NCBI GenBank assembly: GCA_021817025.1
Contig: JAKAWF010000240.1
Coordinates: 1 to 5,762 of the forward strand
Direction: 5' to 3'
DNA: 5,762 bases
Source of the DNA: a bacterium
Lineage (GTDB): Bacteria > Chloroflexota > Dormibacteria > UBA8260 > Bog-877
Numbering within the stretch: position 1 is the stretch's first letter; every line of letters starts with the position of its first letter. Below the pieces are notes generated by a model that was not told the origin of the DNA, searched no databases, and saw nothing but the letters and a program-made list of their open reading frames with translations. Of the stretch, positions 1-5,424 are shown piece after piece. A program made the position numbers and the translations under genes.

Positions 1-284
1 TCGGCCCGCTCGCCTTCGGCACCAAGGAGGAGCTGGTATTCCTGGGGCGGGACCTCGGAGAGCAACGCAACTACTCGGAGGAGGTCGCGGGCGAGATCGA
101 CCAGGAGGTCCACTCGTTGGTCGACAACGCCTACCTCACCGCCAAGAAGGTTCTCACCCTCCGCCGGGGCACGCTGCAGGCTCTGGCCGACCACCTGATC
201 GAGGTGGAGTCCATGGACCGTAGCGAGATGGACGAGGTCATCCAGCAGGTGGAAGAGGGCACGCCTGCCGCCGCTGGCATGTGA
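1..284 (+). CDS. ftsH: ATP-dependent zinc metalloprotease FtsH, C-terminal end (5' truncated)
   Basis: FtsH is a membrane-anchored hexameric AAA+ protease that degrades misassembled membrane proteins and some soluble regulators. Only the last 93 residues are present, read from base 3 to a TGA at 282-284. They match the end of the M41 peptidase domain: GPLAFG near the start, then VFLGRD, RNYSEEVAGEIDQEV and a helix with AYLTAKKVL, which are hallmarks of this family. The AAA+ module, the HEXXH zinc site and the membrane segments lie outside the window. The tail after the M41 helices is short (ending in PAAAGM), without the long disordered extension some FtsH proteins carry. The next gene on this strand starts 244 bp downstream, and hairpin-forming sequence lies between, so ftsH probably ends its own transcription unit. 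Identification is secure; the missing part cannot be judged. Confidence 0.95.
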   Translation, partial: GPLAFGTKEELVFLGRDLGEQRNYSEEVAGEIDQEVHSLVDNAYLTAKKVLTLRRGTLQALADHLIEVESMDRSEMDEVIQQVEEGTPAAAGM

Positions 285-365
285 GCCGCCGGCTCCATCC
301 ACTCGCCCCGCGGCCTGGCGTCCCCGGACTCGAGCGCTGGGCTGGCTTGCCGGGTGGGCCGCCGG

Positions 366-383
366 CCCCTTTGGCCAATGGGG
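366..383. repeat. 18-bp near-perfect palindrome upstream of the pan cluster
   Basis: The sequence reads CCCC-T-TTGGCCAA-T-GGGG. It is self-complementary at 16 of 18 positions, with a perfect 8-bp core (TTGGCCAA, 371-378) and a symmetric T/T mismatch on each side. It lies about 120 bp upstream of the -10-like element of the pan cluster. This symmetry suits a homodimeric DNA-binding protein, but GC-rich intergenic DNA also produces palindromes by chance. I do not recognise a named operator. Confidence 0.3.
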
Positions 384-385
384 GG

Positions 386-421
386 CAGCGTCCCAGCGCT
401 CGCATGGCTGCGGGAACGCTG
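386..421 (+). terminator. Hairpin downstream of ftsH (possible factor-dependent or U-less terminator)
   Basis: CAGCGT (386-391) pairs with ACGCTG (416-421), and CCC (392-394) pairs with GGG (412-414) across a single bulged A. This gives nine base pairs closing a 17-nt loop that can partly pair itself. It lies about 100 nt after the ftsH stop. No U-run follows (the next bases are G-rich), so it is not a classical intrinsic terminator. It could still end or protect the ftsH transcript. Confidence 0.3.
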
Positions 422-503
422 GGAGGGGGCTGGTCGGGGGGCTCCGGTCGCCCCGGGATGGGAGCCCTGACACGGTGACTGGGGGCCGGGCGGCAGTTTG
501 AGC

Positions 504-509
504 TACACT
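504..509 (+). promoter_or_regulatory. Candidate -10 element (TACACT) of the pan cluster
   Basis: TACACT is a good match to the vegetative TATAAT box and stands out in G/C-rich surroundings 19 bp before the first ATG of the cluster. No convincing -35 hexamer sits at 16-18 bp; the nearest TTGACA-like strings (467-472, 475-480) are too far away. Transcription would begin near 515-517, almost on the GAGG at 516-519, giving a very short leader. Single-hexamer evidence only. Confidence 0.35.
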
Positions 510-528
510 GCCGTCGAGGCTCCGTTCG

Positions 529-1410
529 ATGAGTTGGCCTCGCTCCGCTTGGATCCCTGAGGTGGCCGAGACGGAAGAAGGTATCGGCATCGTCGGCGCG
601 GGTCGCGTCGGGACGGCGCTGGCCAGGCGGCTGGCCGACCAGGGCTGGCCACCAGGCCTGGTGGCGTCACGCCGCCTCGACAGGGCGGCGGCCCTGGCCG
701 AACTGGTGGGAGCCCAGGTGGCCGCCACCGCCGCCGAGGTGGTCGCGGGCTCTGGGGTCACTCTGCTGGCGGTGCCTGACGGCCAGCTGGGGCTGGTGTC
801 GGCGGGCATCGCCGAACTGTTGCCGTCCCGCGCCGGCCTGCGCGGCAAAGTCGTCGCCCACTGCGCCGGCATTCACGGTCCGGAGGTCCTCTCCGCCTGT
901 GCCGCGCTGGGGGCCGCGACGGCGGCGCTGCACCCGCTCGCGCCCATTCCCGATGGGGAACCCGCGTGTCTGGAGGGGGCGTACCTGTCCCTTGAGGGCG
1001 ACCCTGCCGCCCTCTTGGCCCTGGAGGGGGTAGCCATTCGGCTCGGCCTCCGGAGCTTTCGGATGGCCGGGGTGGATCGGGCGCTGTACCACGCGGCGGC
1101 GGCGCTGGCGGCGGTGCTCCCAGTGCTGCTGGAGCGGCAGGCGGAGCGGGCGGTGGAGGCCTCGGGGGCGCCGGTGGAGGCCGCTGCCGGCCTCCGCCAG
1201 CTGTTGCTCCTGGCCGCTGGGAACGTGCGCAGGCTGGGGCCCGTGGCGGCCCTCAGCGGACCCACCACCCGCCGTGACCGGGCGACGACCCACAGCCATG
1301 AGGTGGCCCTGGCAACACTCGATCCGCGGCTGGCGGAGCTGTATCGCCTGACCTTGGAGCTGGCCGCCGTAGCGCCAGAACTCCATCGAGGAGGACCCCG
1401 GGATGGCTGA
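529..1410 (+). CDS. Rossmann-fold / DUF2520 oxidoreductase, candidate ketopantoate reductase
   Basis: This is a predicted soluble NAD(P)-dependent oxidoreductase of 293 residues. An N-terminal Rossmann fold begins with IGIVGAGRVGTAL (dinucleotide loop at residues 23-28) and continues to AVPD at 81-84. HCAG (111-114) and HPLAP (135-139) follow. The C-terminal helical DUF2520 part has ALYHAAAALAA (185-195) and LSGPTTRRD (242-250), which corresponds to the family's usual GP-x-x-R-x-D motif. The ATG at 529 has GAGG at 516-519, nine bases upstream. The GTG at 562 would remove 11 residues with no better ribosome site, and the family normally begins just before the GAGRVG loop, so the start is not certain. 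The stop overlaps panB by 8 bp. Members are known next to panC in actinobacteria. Position before panB-panC suggests ketopantoate reduction (inference); I am sure of the family, not of the substrate. An Asn that I recall after the YHAAA helix (ASN) appears replaced (AAV). Confidence 0.88.
   Translation: MSWPRSAWIPEVAETEEGIGIVGAGRVGTALARRLADQGWPPGLVASRRLDRAAALAELVGAQVAATAAEVVAGSGVTLLAVPDGQLGLVSAGIAELLPSRAGLRGKVVAHCAGIHGPEVLSACAALGAATAALHPLAPIPDGEPACLEGAYLSLEGDPAALLALEGVAIRLGLRSFRMAGVDRALYHAAAALAAVLPVLLERQAERAVEASGAPVEAAAGLRQLLLLAAGNVRRLGPVAALSGPTTRRDRATTHSHEVALATLDPRLAELYRLTLELAAVAPELHRGGPRDG
1388..1394 (+). promoter_or_regulatory. Strong ribosome binding site of panB inside the upstream gene
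   Basis: GAGGAGG lies eight bases before the panB ATG (1403) and within the last codons of the DUF2520 gene. It fixes the panB start and means panB can load ribosomes independently despite the overlap. Confidence 0.8.
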
Positions 1411-2236
1411 CTCTGATCTCAGGCCGGTCCAGGTCACGGACCTGGCCCGCTGGAAGGCGGGGGGGAGGCGGTTCGCGATGCTGACCGCCTACGACTACAC
1501 GACGGCGTCTCTACTCGACCGGGCGGGGATACCGCTGCTGTTGGTGGGCGACTCCCTGGGGGGCACCATGCTGGGCCATCGCTTGCGTGACGGTGGCCCC
1601 GACACCCTGCCGGTGACCCTGGAGGACATGCTCTCCCACGCGGCTGCGGTCGCGCGGGGCTCCCGCCACGCCCTTCTGACGGGGGACCTGCCGTTCCTCT
1701 CGTACCACCTTGGCCTCGATGAGGCCACCCGTAGCGCCGGGCGGCTTCTGAAGGAGGCCGGGATGCAGGCGGTGAAGCTGGAGGGGGGCGGGCCGATGCT
1801 GGAGGTTGTCGCTCACCTCACCGCGAGGGGCATCCCGGTGATGGGTCATCTCGGTTTGACTCCCCAGCGAGTTCACGCGATGGGAGGGTTGCGAGTCCAG
1901 GGCCGGGGCCAGGAGGCGGCGGAGAGGCTGCGCCAGGACATGCTGGGCCTGGCCCAGGCGGGCGCCTTCTCGGTCGTGCTGGAGGGGCTTCCGACCGCCC
2001 TGGCCGCCGAGCTCACGGCCGGGAGCGCGATCCCCACGATTGGGATCGGAGCCGGACCGGGCTGCGACGGCCAGGTGCTGGTCATCCACGACATGCTGGG
2101 CCTGACGGTGGGGCCGGTGCCCAAGTTCGTGCGCCGCTTCGCCGAGCTCGGAGAGGCCACGGTGGCCGCCGCCACCAGCTTTCGGGAGGCGGTCGAGGCG
2201 GGGGAATATCCCAGCCCCCAATTCAGTTATGAATGA
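1403..2236 (+). CDS. panB: 3-methyl-2-oxobutanoate hydroxymethyltransferase (ketopantoate hydroxymethyltransferase)
   Basis: PanB transfers a hydroxymethyl group from 5,10-methylene-tetrahydrofolate to 2-oxoisovalerate, making ketopantoate, the first committed step of pantothenate synthesis in the cytosol. The 277-residue length is typical. Motifs appear in the expected order: LTAYDY (27-32), LLVGDSLG with Asp50, TGDLPF with Asp95 (the two metal ligands), VKLEGG with Lys125 and Glu127, GHLGLTPQ (148-155), the catalytic-type Glu194 in VLEGLP, and GIGAGPGCDGQVLV (214-227). Between LG and DTLPV the protein reads GHRLRDGGPDTLPV, where most relatives have GHDSTLPV or GYDTTLPV, so about six residues are inserted in the loop after the first metal ligand. 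The start follows a GAGGAGG at eight bases. The gene overlaps its upstream neighbour by 8 bp and panC by 8 bp, so it lies in one operon. All catalytic residues I can place are kept, so it is probably active. Confidence 0.97.
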   Translation: MADSDLRPVQVTDLARWKAGGRRFAMLTAYDYTTASLLDRAGIPLLLVGDSLGGTMLGHRLRDGGPDTLPVTLEDMLSHAAAVARGSRHALLTGDLPFLSYHLGLDEATRSAGRLLKEAGMQAVKLEGGGPMLEVVAHLTARGIPVMGHLGLTPQRVHAMGGLRVQGRGQEAAERLRQDMLGLAQAGAFSVVLEGLPTALAAELTAGSAIPTIGIGAGPGCDGQVLVIHDMLGLTVGPVPKFVRRFAELGEATVAAATSFREAVEAGEYPSPQFSYE

Positions 2237-3128
2237 ACCGGGGGCGGAGCTGGGGGTACCTGCGGTGCTGGCCGCTCCTGACTCCCTCAGGGACCTGGCC
2301 CAGCAATGGCGCTGCCATGGCCTTCGGGTTGGGCTGGTGCCCACGATGGGTGCGCTGCACCGCGGACACCTGTCCCTGGTGGAGGCCGCGCGAGCGGCCG
2401 TGGACAGGGTGGTGGTGTCCATCTTCGTCAACCCTCTCCAGTTCGGCCCCGGGGAGGACTACCAGCATTACCCCAGGCGTCGGGAGGAGGACCTGCGGCT
2501 GCTCCGGGATGCCGGCGCGGACGCCGTCTACATCCCGGCGGCGGAGGCTGTGTACCCACCGGGCTTCGCCACCTCGATCCAGGTCGAAGCGGCGGCCGCG
2601 GAACGCTGGGAGGGGCAATTCCGCCCCGGCCACTTCCGAGGCGTCGCCACGGTGGTCGCCAAGCTGTTCGCCGCGACCGGCCCCTGTTCCGCCTTCTTCG
2701 GCGAGAAGGATGCCCAACAGGCGGCCGTCGTCAGCCAGCTCGCGCGGGATCTCGACCTGGGGGTGCAGCTGGTGGTGTGCCCGGTGGTGAGGGATGCCGA
2801 TGGACTGGCCCTGAGCTCGCGCAACGCCTACCTGAGCGCCCCCCAGCGCGCGGCCGCGCTCTGTCTGGTCCGGGCCCTCCGGGTCACGGCGCTCGAGTTC
2901 AGCCGCGGTCGCAAATCGGGTGCCCACCTGGCTCGGGTGGCTGTCGAGGTGATCAGATCCGAAGCGGGCGTCCAGCTCGAGTACGCCGCCCTGGTGGACC
3001 CGGTCACCTTCGAGCCGCTGGAGGAGGCCGGAGAGGCGTCCCGGCTGATCCTGGCGGCTCGCGTCGGCGGGGTGCGTCTGCTGGATACCGCCGTGCTCGG
3101 CAGTCCTCCGCCGGAGGAGAACGGCTGA
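2229..3128 (+). CDS. panC: Pantothenate synthetase (pantoate--beta-alanine ligase)
   Basis: PanC activates pantoate with ATP to pantoyl-adenylate and joins it to beta-alanine, giving pantothenate. The protein has 299 residues and the nucleotidyltransferase signature VPTMGALHRGHLSLV, with Met40, His44 and His47 at the same numbers I recall for the Mycobacterium tuberculosis enzyme. FVNPLQFGPGEDYQHYPR (66-83) binds pantoate/ATP. GHFRGVATVVAKLF (134-147) and FGEKDAQQ (Lys160, Asp161, Gln164) follow, then the ALSSRNAYLS segment (193-202). The residue after GEKD, usually Tyr or Phe, is Ala here. The ATG at 2229 overlaps the panB end by 8 bp. No Shine-Dalgarno sits at normal distance (GGGGAA ends 22 bases upstream), so translation is probably coupled to panB. 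The matching N-terminal numbering supports this start. No panD (beta-alanine supply) follows; a minus-strand gene faces it instead. Confidence 0.97.
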   Translation: MNEPGAELGVPAVLAAPDSLRDLAQQWRCHGLRVGLVPTMGALHRGHLSLVEAARAAVDRVVVSIFVNPLQFGPGEDYQHYPRRREEDLRLLRDAGADAVYIPAAEAVYPPGFATSIQVEAAAAERWEGQFRPGHFRGVATVVAKLFAATGPCSAFFGEKDAQQAAVVSQLARDLDLGVQLVVCPVVRDADGLALSSRNAYLSAPQRAAALCLVRALRVTALEFSRGRKSGAHLARVAVEVIRSEAGVQLEYAALVDPVTFEPLEEAGEASRLILAARVGGVRLLDTAVLGSPPPEENG

Positions 3129-3163
3129 ACCACTCGGGCGGGGGGCTGACCTTCGCCGGGTGA

Positions 3164-3185
3164 GCCGGGTCGATATCCTCCCGGC
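3164..3185. terminator. Stem-loop between convergent panC and the small minus-strand gene
   Basis: GCCGGG (3164-3169) and CCCGGC (3180-3185) form a perfect 6-bp GC stem with a 10-nt loop, in the 80-bp gap between two genes that end toward each other. The position suits a bidirectional terminator. No T-run flanks it, so the call rests on location and symmetry. Confidence 0.3.
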
Positions 3186-3208
3186 GGTGGGCGGACCGGC
3201 GGCTCGGG

Positions 3209-3409
3209 TCAGTCGGGGGACGGCACCGAGAAGCCGGCCTGGCGCCCCTGGCCGGCCTCCTCGGCCCGGCGCACGATGTACCGGAGGCCGGTGCCGGAGG
3301 CCACCGCCTGGAGGAGGTCGAACCCCTCCTCACGCGCCAGCCGGTTCACCTCATCCAGGCTGTCGAGCTCGCGGTATTCGTAGACGGTGTGAGACGGTGC
3401 TGATGGCAA
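3209..3409 (-). CDS. Small conserved-looking hypothetical protein (66 aa), weakly DUF4177-like
   Basis: The product is unrecognised. The 66-residue soluble protein has no signal peptide, membrane segment or cysteine. Its N-terminal half reads TVYEYRELDSLDEVNRLAREEG, then FDLLQAVASGTGLRYIVRR, then a polar Gly/Gln/Pro tail of about 19 residues. A strand, helix (DEVNRLAREEGFDLLQAV), strand (LRYIVRR) order with an initial YEY resembles the small DUF4177-type proteins; this is pattern resemblance only. The start is TTG at 3407-3409, supported by a perfect AGGAGG six bases upstream (3416-3421 on the plus strand), which makes this more than a chance frame. It is transcribed toward panC and away from rpsA, apparently alone. 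A 14-bp palindrome lies just upstream of its ribosome site and may control it. Confidence 0.7.
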   Translation of the reverse strand: MPSAPSHTVYEYRELDSLDEVNRLAREEGFDLLQAVASGTGLRYIVRRAEEAGQGRQAGFSVPSPD

Positions 3410-3415
3410 GGCGGT

Positions 3416-3421
3416 CCTCCT
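3416..3421 (-). promoter_or_regulatory. Ribosome binding site deciding the TTG start of the small gene
   Basis: CCTCCT on the plus strand is AGGAGG on the coding strand, six bases before TTG (3407-3409). No ATG or GTG lies nearby in frame with this spacing. This site is the main reason to accept the minus-strand gene. Confidence 0.7.
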
Positions 3422-3440
3422 GATCGCGGGCTGGGTCCCT

Positions 3441-3454
3441 GCGAGACGTCTCGC
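3441..3454. promoter_or_regulatory. Perfect 14-bp palindrome, candidate operator
   Basis: GCGAGACGTCTCGC is fully self-complementary. It lies in the divergent gap between the small minus-strand gene (20 bp upstream of its AGGAGG) and rpsA (about 107 bp before the rpsA -10 element). This suits a dimeric repressor site or a hairpin in the small gene's leader. I do not match it to a known regulator. Confidence 0.4.
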
Positions 3455-3557
3455 GCGAACTCTGTGAGCCTCAGTTTGCCATCAGGAGGGAGGCCGCTGC
3501 CGCGGCCGCCGGGGGGCGCGTGCACCGAGCGCCCGCAGCGGAAGGTGGCGGCCGCAC

Positions 3558-3566
3558 TGCTATACT
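3558..3566 (+). promoter_or_regulatory. Extended -10 promoter element of rpsA (TGC-TATACT)
   Basis: TATACT (3561-3566) is one mismatch from TATAAT and is preceded directly by TGC, the extended -10 motif, which can replace a strong -35. No -35 match is seen at 17 bp. Predicted initiation near 3573 gives a leader of about 19 nt before the ATG at 3592. It also argues that the in-frame GTG at 3520 upstream is not the translation start. Confidence 0.55.
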
Positions 3567-3591
3567 CTCGCCCGCACTGGAGCGCCGTCGC

Positions 3592-5067
3592 ATGGCCCCA
3601 GGATTCCAGCATTCCGGAGGACCCATCAGCCCGTTGGCCGAGCTCGCCACTGCCGCGCCCGTCGAGGAACTGACCATCTACAGTTCCATGGAGGAGTACC
3701 TGCGCACCAGTGCGGATTCCATCCGGACTCTGACCTTTGGGGACATCGTCGACGGGACGGTGGTCCGGGTGGACCCTGACGAGGTGCTGGTCGACATCAG
3801 CGCCAAGTCCGAGGGTGTCATCTCCAACCGGGAGCTCACCGGCAGGGCCGAGGAACCAGTGATCCTGAATCCGGGGGACCGGGTCAAGGTCTACGTGCTC
3901 CAGTCCGAGAACGAGGACGGCAACGTGGTCCTCAGCCTGCGGCGGGCCCGCGCGGAGGGCATCTGGGCCAAGGCGGCCGAGAAAGAGAGCAACGGTGAGG
4001 GCGTCGAGGCCGAGGTCAAGGAGCAGAACAAGGGCGGCCTGATCGTCAACATCATGGGTCTGCGGGGCTTCCTGCCCAGCTCCCAGGTGGCCCGCACCCA
4101 CTCTGGCAACCTGGTGGATCTGGTCGGCGAGAAGATCATGGTCAAGATCCTCGAGGTCAACCGCAAGCGCAACCGGCTGATCGTCAGCCAGCGGGCGGCC
4201 CAGGACGAGGACCGTGCCCGCCAGCGTGAGGAGCTCTTCGAGCGGCTTGGGGTCGGCGATGTGGTGACCGGCAGGGTCAGCGGATTGACGTCCTACGGTG
4301 CCTTCATCAACCTCGGCGGCGCCGACGGCCTGATCCACATCAGCGAGCTCAGCTGGGACCGGGTCAGCAATGTCTCGGACATGTTGGCAGTCGGCGACGA
4401 GGTCACCGTCAAGGTGATCAAGCTCGACCCCGAGCTGTCGCGGATCTCGCTCTCCCTGCGCCAGATGAGTGAGGACCCCTGGGACAGCATCGAGGCTCGC
4501 TTCCCCCCCGGCACGATCATCGAGGGCATCGTCACCAAGACCAAGAAGTACGGCGCCTTTCTCCAGATCGCCGATGGAGTTGAAGGGCTGCTCCACATCA
4601 GTGAGCTCTCCTGGGAGCACGTGGAGCGCACCGAGGACGTGCTGCGGGTGGGCGACAACATCCGGGTGGTGGTTCTTCAGGCTGACCGCAGCCGGCGCCG
4701 GATCTCGCTTTCCTACCGCCAGCTCCTGCCCCGGCCGGACCACATCCCCGCCGATGAGGCGGACGGGGGTTACTCCGCCGCCGCGGACTACGAGCCGGAT
4801 GACTCTGACGACGAAGAGGGCCCCTCCGTCGCCACCGAGGCCAGCGGCGGCGCAGCCGAGGCGGTGGTCGACGGGCCAGGCGCCGCGGTGGAGCCGGAGG
4901 CGGCCGCGACCGAAGCGGCCGCTGACACCGATGGGATCGTGGATGCGCGGGCTGAGGTCCTGGTCGAGGACGCCGGGGAGGAGTCGCCGGTGCCCCTGCC
5001 CGACACCGGCGCCGCCGATGGGCGGGAATCTCTTCCCGAGGCACTTGCTGAGGCCTCCAGCGAGTAG
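3592..5067 (+). CDS. rpsA: Ribosomal protein S1 homologue with four S1 domains and an acidic tail
   Basis: S1 proteins bind mRNA on the 30S subunit and help initiation. From the ATG at 3592 the product has 491 residues. Four S1 (OB-fold) RNA-binding domains follow in order: about 48-118 (FGDIVDGTVVRV to VVLSLRRAR), 135-202 (GGLIVN, LRGFLPSSQV), 220-290 (GVGDVVTGRVS, SYGAFINLGGADGLIHISELSW) and 305-377 (GTIIEGIVTK, YGAFLQIADGVEGLLHISELSW). Domains 3 and 4 carry the canonical GLxHISELSW motif. Residues 380-491 form an Ala/Glu/Asp-rich, probably disordered acidic tail. The start is chosen because GGAG at 3579-3582 sits nine bases upstream and the extended -10 lies just before it. The frame stays open back to a GTG at 3520, and ATG 3688 is an internal alternative. 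Four domains rather than the six of E. coli is usual in Gram-positive-type lineages. Apparently monocistronic. Confidence 0.93.
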   Translation: MAPGFQHSGGPISPLAELATAAPVEELTIYSSMEEYLRTSADSIRTLTFGDIVDGTVVRVDPDEVLVDISAKSEGVISNRELTGRAEEPVILNPGDRVKVYVLQSENEDGNVVLSLRRARAEGIWAKAAEKESNGEGVEAEVKEQNKGGLIVNIMGLRGFLPSSQVARTHSGNLVDLVGEKIMVKILEVNRKRNRLIVSQRAAQDEDRARQREELFERLGVGDVVTGRVSGLTSYGAFINLGGADGLIHISELSWDRVSNVSDMLAVGDEVTVKVIKLDPELSRISLSLRQMSEDPWDSIEARFPPGTIIEGIVTKTKKYGAFLQIADGVEGLLHISELSWEHVERTEDVLRVGDNIRVVVLQADRSRRRISLSYRQLLPRPDHIPADEADGGYSAAADYEPDDSDDEEGPSVATEASGGAAEAVVDGPGAAVEPEAAATEAAADTDGIVDARAEVLVEDAGEESPVPLPDTGAADGRESLPEALAEASSE

Positions 5068-5089
5068 CTGCGGCCTCGCCTGCTGAACT

Positions 5090-5127
5090 CCGTCTGCGGC
5101 GTTGGCGGGACAGCTCCGAGCGGACGG
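5090..5127 (+). terminator. Hairpin just downstream of rpsA
   Basis: CCGTCTGC (5090-5097) pairs with GCGGACGG (5120-5127) over eight base pairs including one G-T wobble, with a 22-nt loop. It begins 22 bp after the rpsA stop, where a terminator is expected. No U-run follows. Confidence 0.35.
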
Positions 5128-5309
5128 CATGGTTACGGCCAGGATCGACCCCAGCCGCTGGATGTCTCCTGGGGGATGGCGCTACGCGGGCGCCCCGGTG
5201 GGGGTCCGGCGGCTGGCCTCCCGTCAGCAGCTGCCGTCAGCCAAGCCGCAACAGGGCCTCCCGGACGGGCTTGGACAGGGGCGTGGCCGGCGGCGAGTCG
5301 ATGCCTGGG

Positions 5310-5341
5310 GGCAGGCCGTGGCCAAGCGGGGACGGCCTGCC
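5310..5341. terminator. 10-bp perfect inverted repeat (stem-loop) between rpsA and clpC
   Basis: GGCAGGCCGT (5310-5319) and ACGGCCTGCC (5332-5341) are exact reverse complements around a 12-nt spacer. It is the longest perfect stem I found in the window. It lies upstream of the putative clpC -10 box, so it would act as a terminator of rpsA read-through or as a DNA operator rather than as part of the clpC leader. A competing small hairpin (GCCTG/CAGGC, 5303-5316) overlaps its left arm. No T-run follows. Confidence 0.4.
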
Positions 5342-5388
5342 GGAGCCGTTCCCCCACTGGCGGTGAGGTTCGACCACCCCCGATTGGG

Positions 5389-5394
5389 CATAAT
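5389..5394 (+). promoter_or_regulatory. Candidate -10 element (CATAAT) of clpC
   Basis: CATAAT is one mismatch from TATAAT and lies in one of the few A/T-rich spots of the gap. It would start a leader of roughly 95 nt. No good -35 is at standard spacing: TTCGAC at 5369-5374 is only 14 bp away. I see no HspR-type or CtsR-type operator. Confidence 0.4.
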
Positions 5395-5424
5395 GCGTTT
5401 GTGATCGGAGCGGAGGTTGACCCA

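Noticed and set aside
281..478. 65-residue plus-strand frame starting with GTG overlapping the ftsH stop
   Set aside because: The Gly/Pro/Arg-rich translation has no domain, no ribosome site of its own is evident, and it covers the palindrome and hairpin of the intergenic region.
667..1437. 256-residue minus-strand frame opposite the DUF2520 gene
   Set aside because: It is antisense to a gene with clear Rossmann and DUF2520 motifs. Its translation is Gln/Arg/Gly-rich, typical of shadow frames.
2233..2790. Second plus-strand frame starting 4 bp after the panC ATG
   Set aside because: It is frame-shifted relative to panC and gives a Trp/Ser/Arg-rich product without motifs, while the 2229 frame contains every PanC motif.
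3492..3507. Small hairpin GGCCGC-TGCC-GCGGCC upstream of the rpsA promoter
   Set aside because: A perfect 6-bp stem, but in an almost pure G/C run where such stems arise easily. It lies before the rpsA -10 element and has no clear partner gene to terminate.
3346..5130. Long 594-residue open frame on the minus strand opposite rpsA
   Set aside because: It is the antisense shadow of the S1 gene in GC-rich DNA. The plus-strand frame encodes four clear S1 domains, and the minus translation (Asp/His/Leu/Val/Gly-rich) has no recognisable domain.
5361..5380. T-loop-like GGTTCGACC suggesting a tRNA 3' half
   Set aside because: The flanking bases do not form a 5-bp T-stem, and no anticodon or acceptor arm can be found upstream.
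5102..5404. 100-residue plus-strand frame in the rpsA-clpC gap
   Set aside because: It has a TTG start with no Shine-Dalgarno, an Arg/Gly/Pro-rich translation with no recognisable fold, and contains a 10-bp inverted repeat and the -10-like box.
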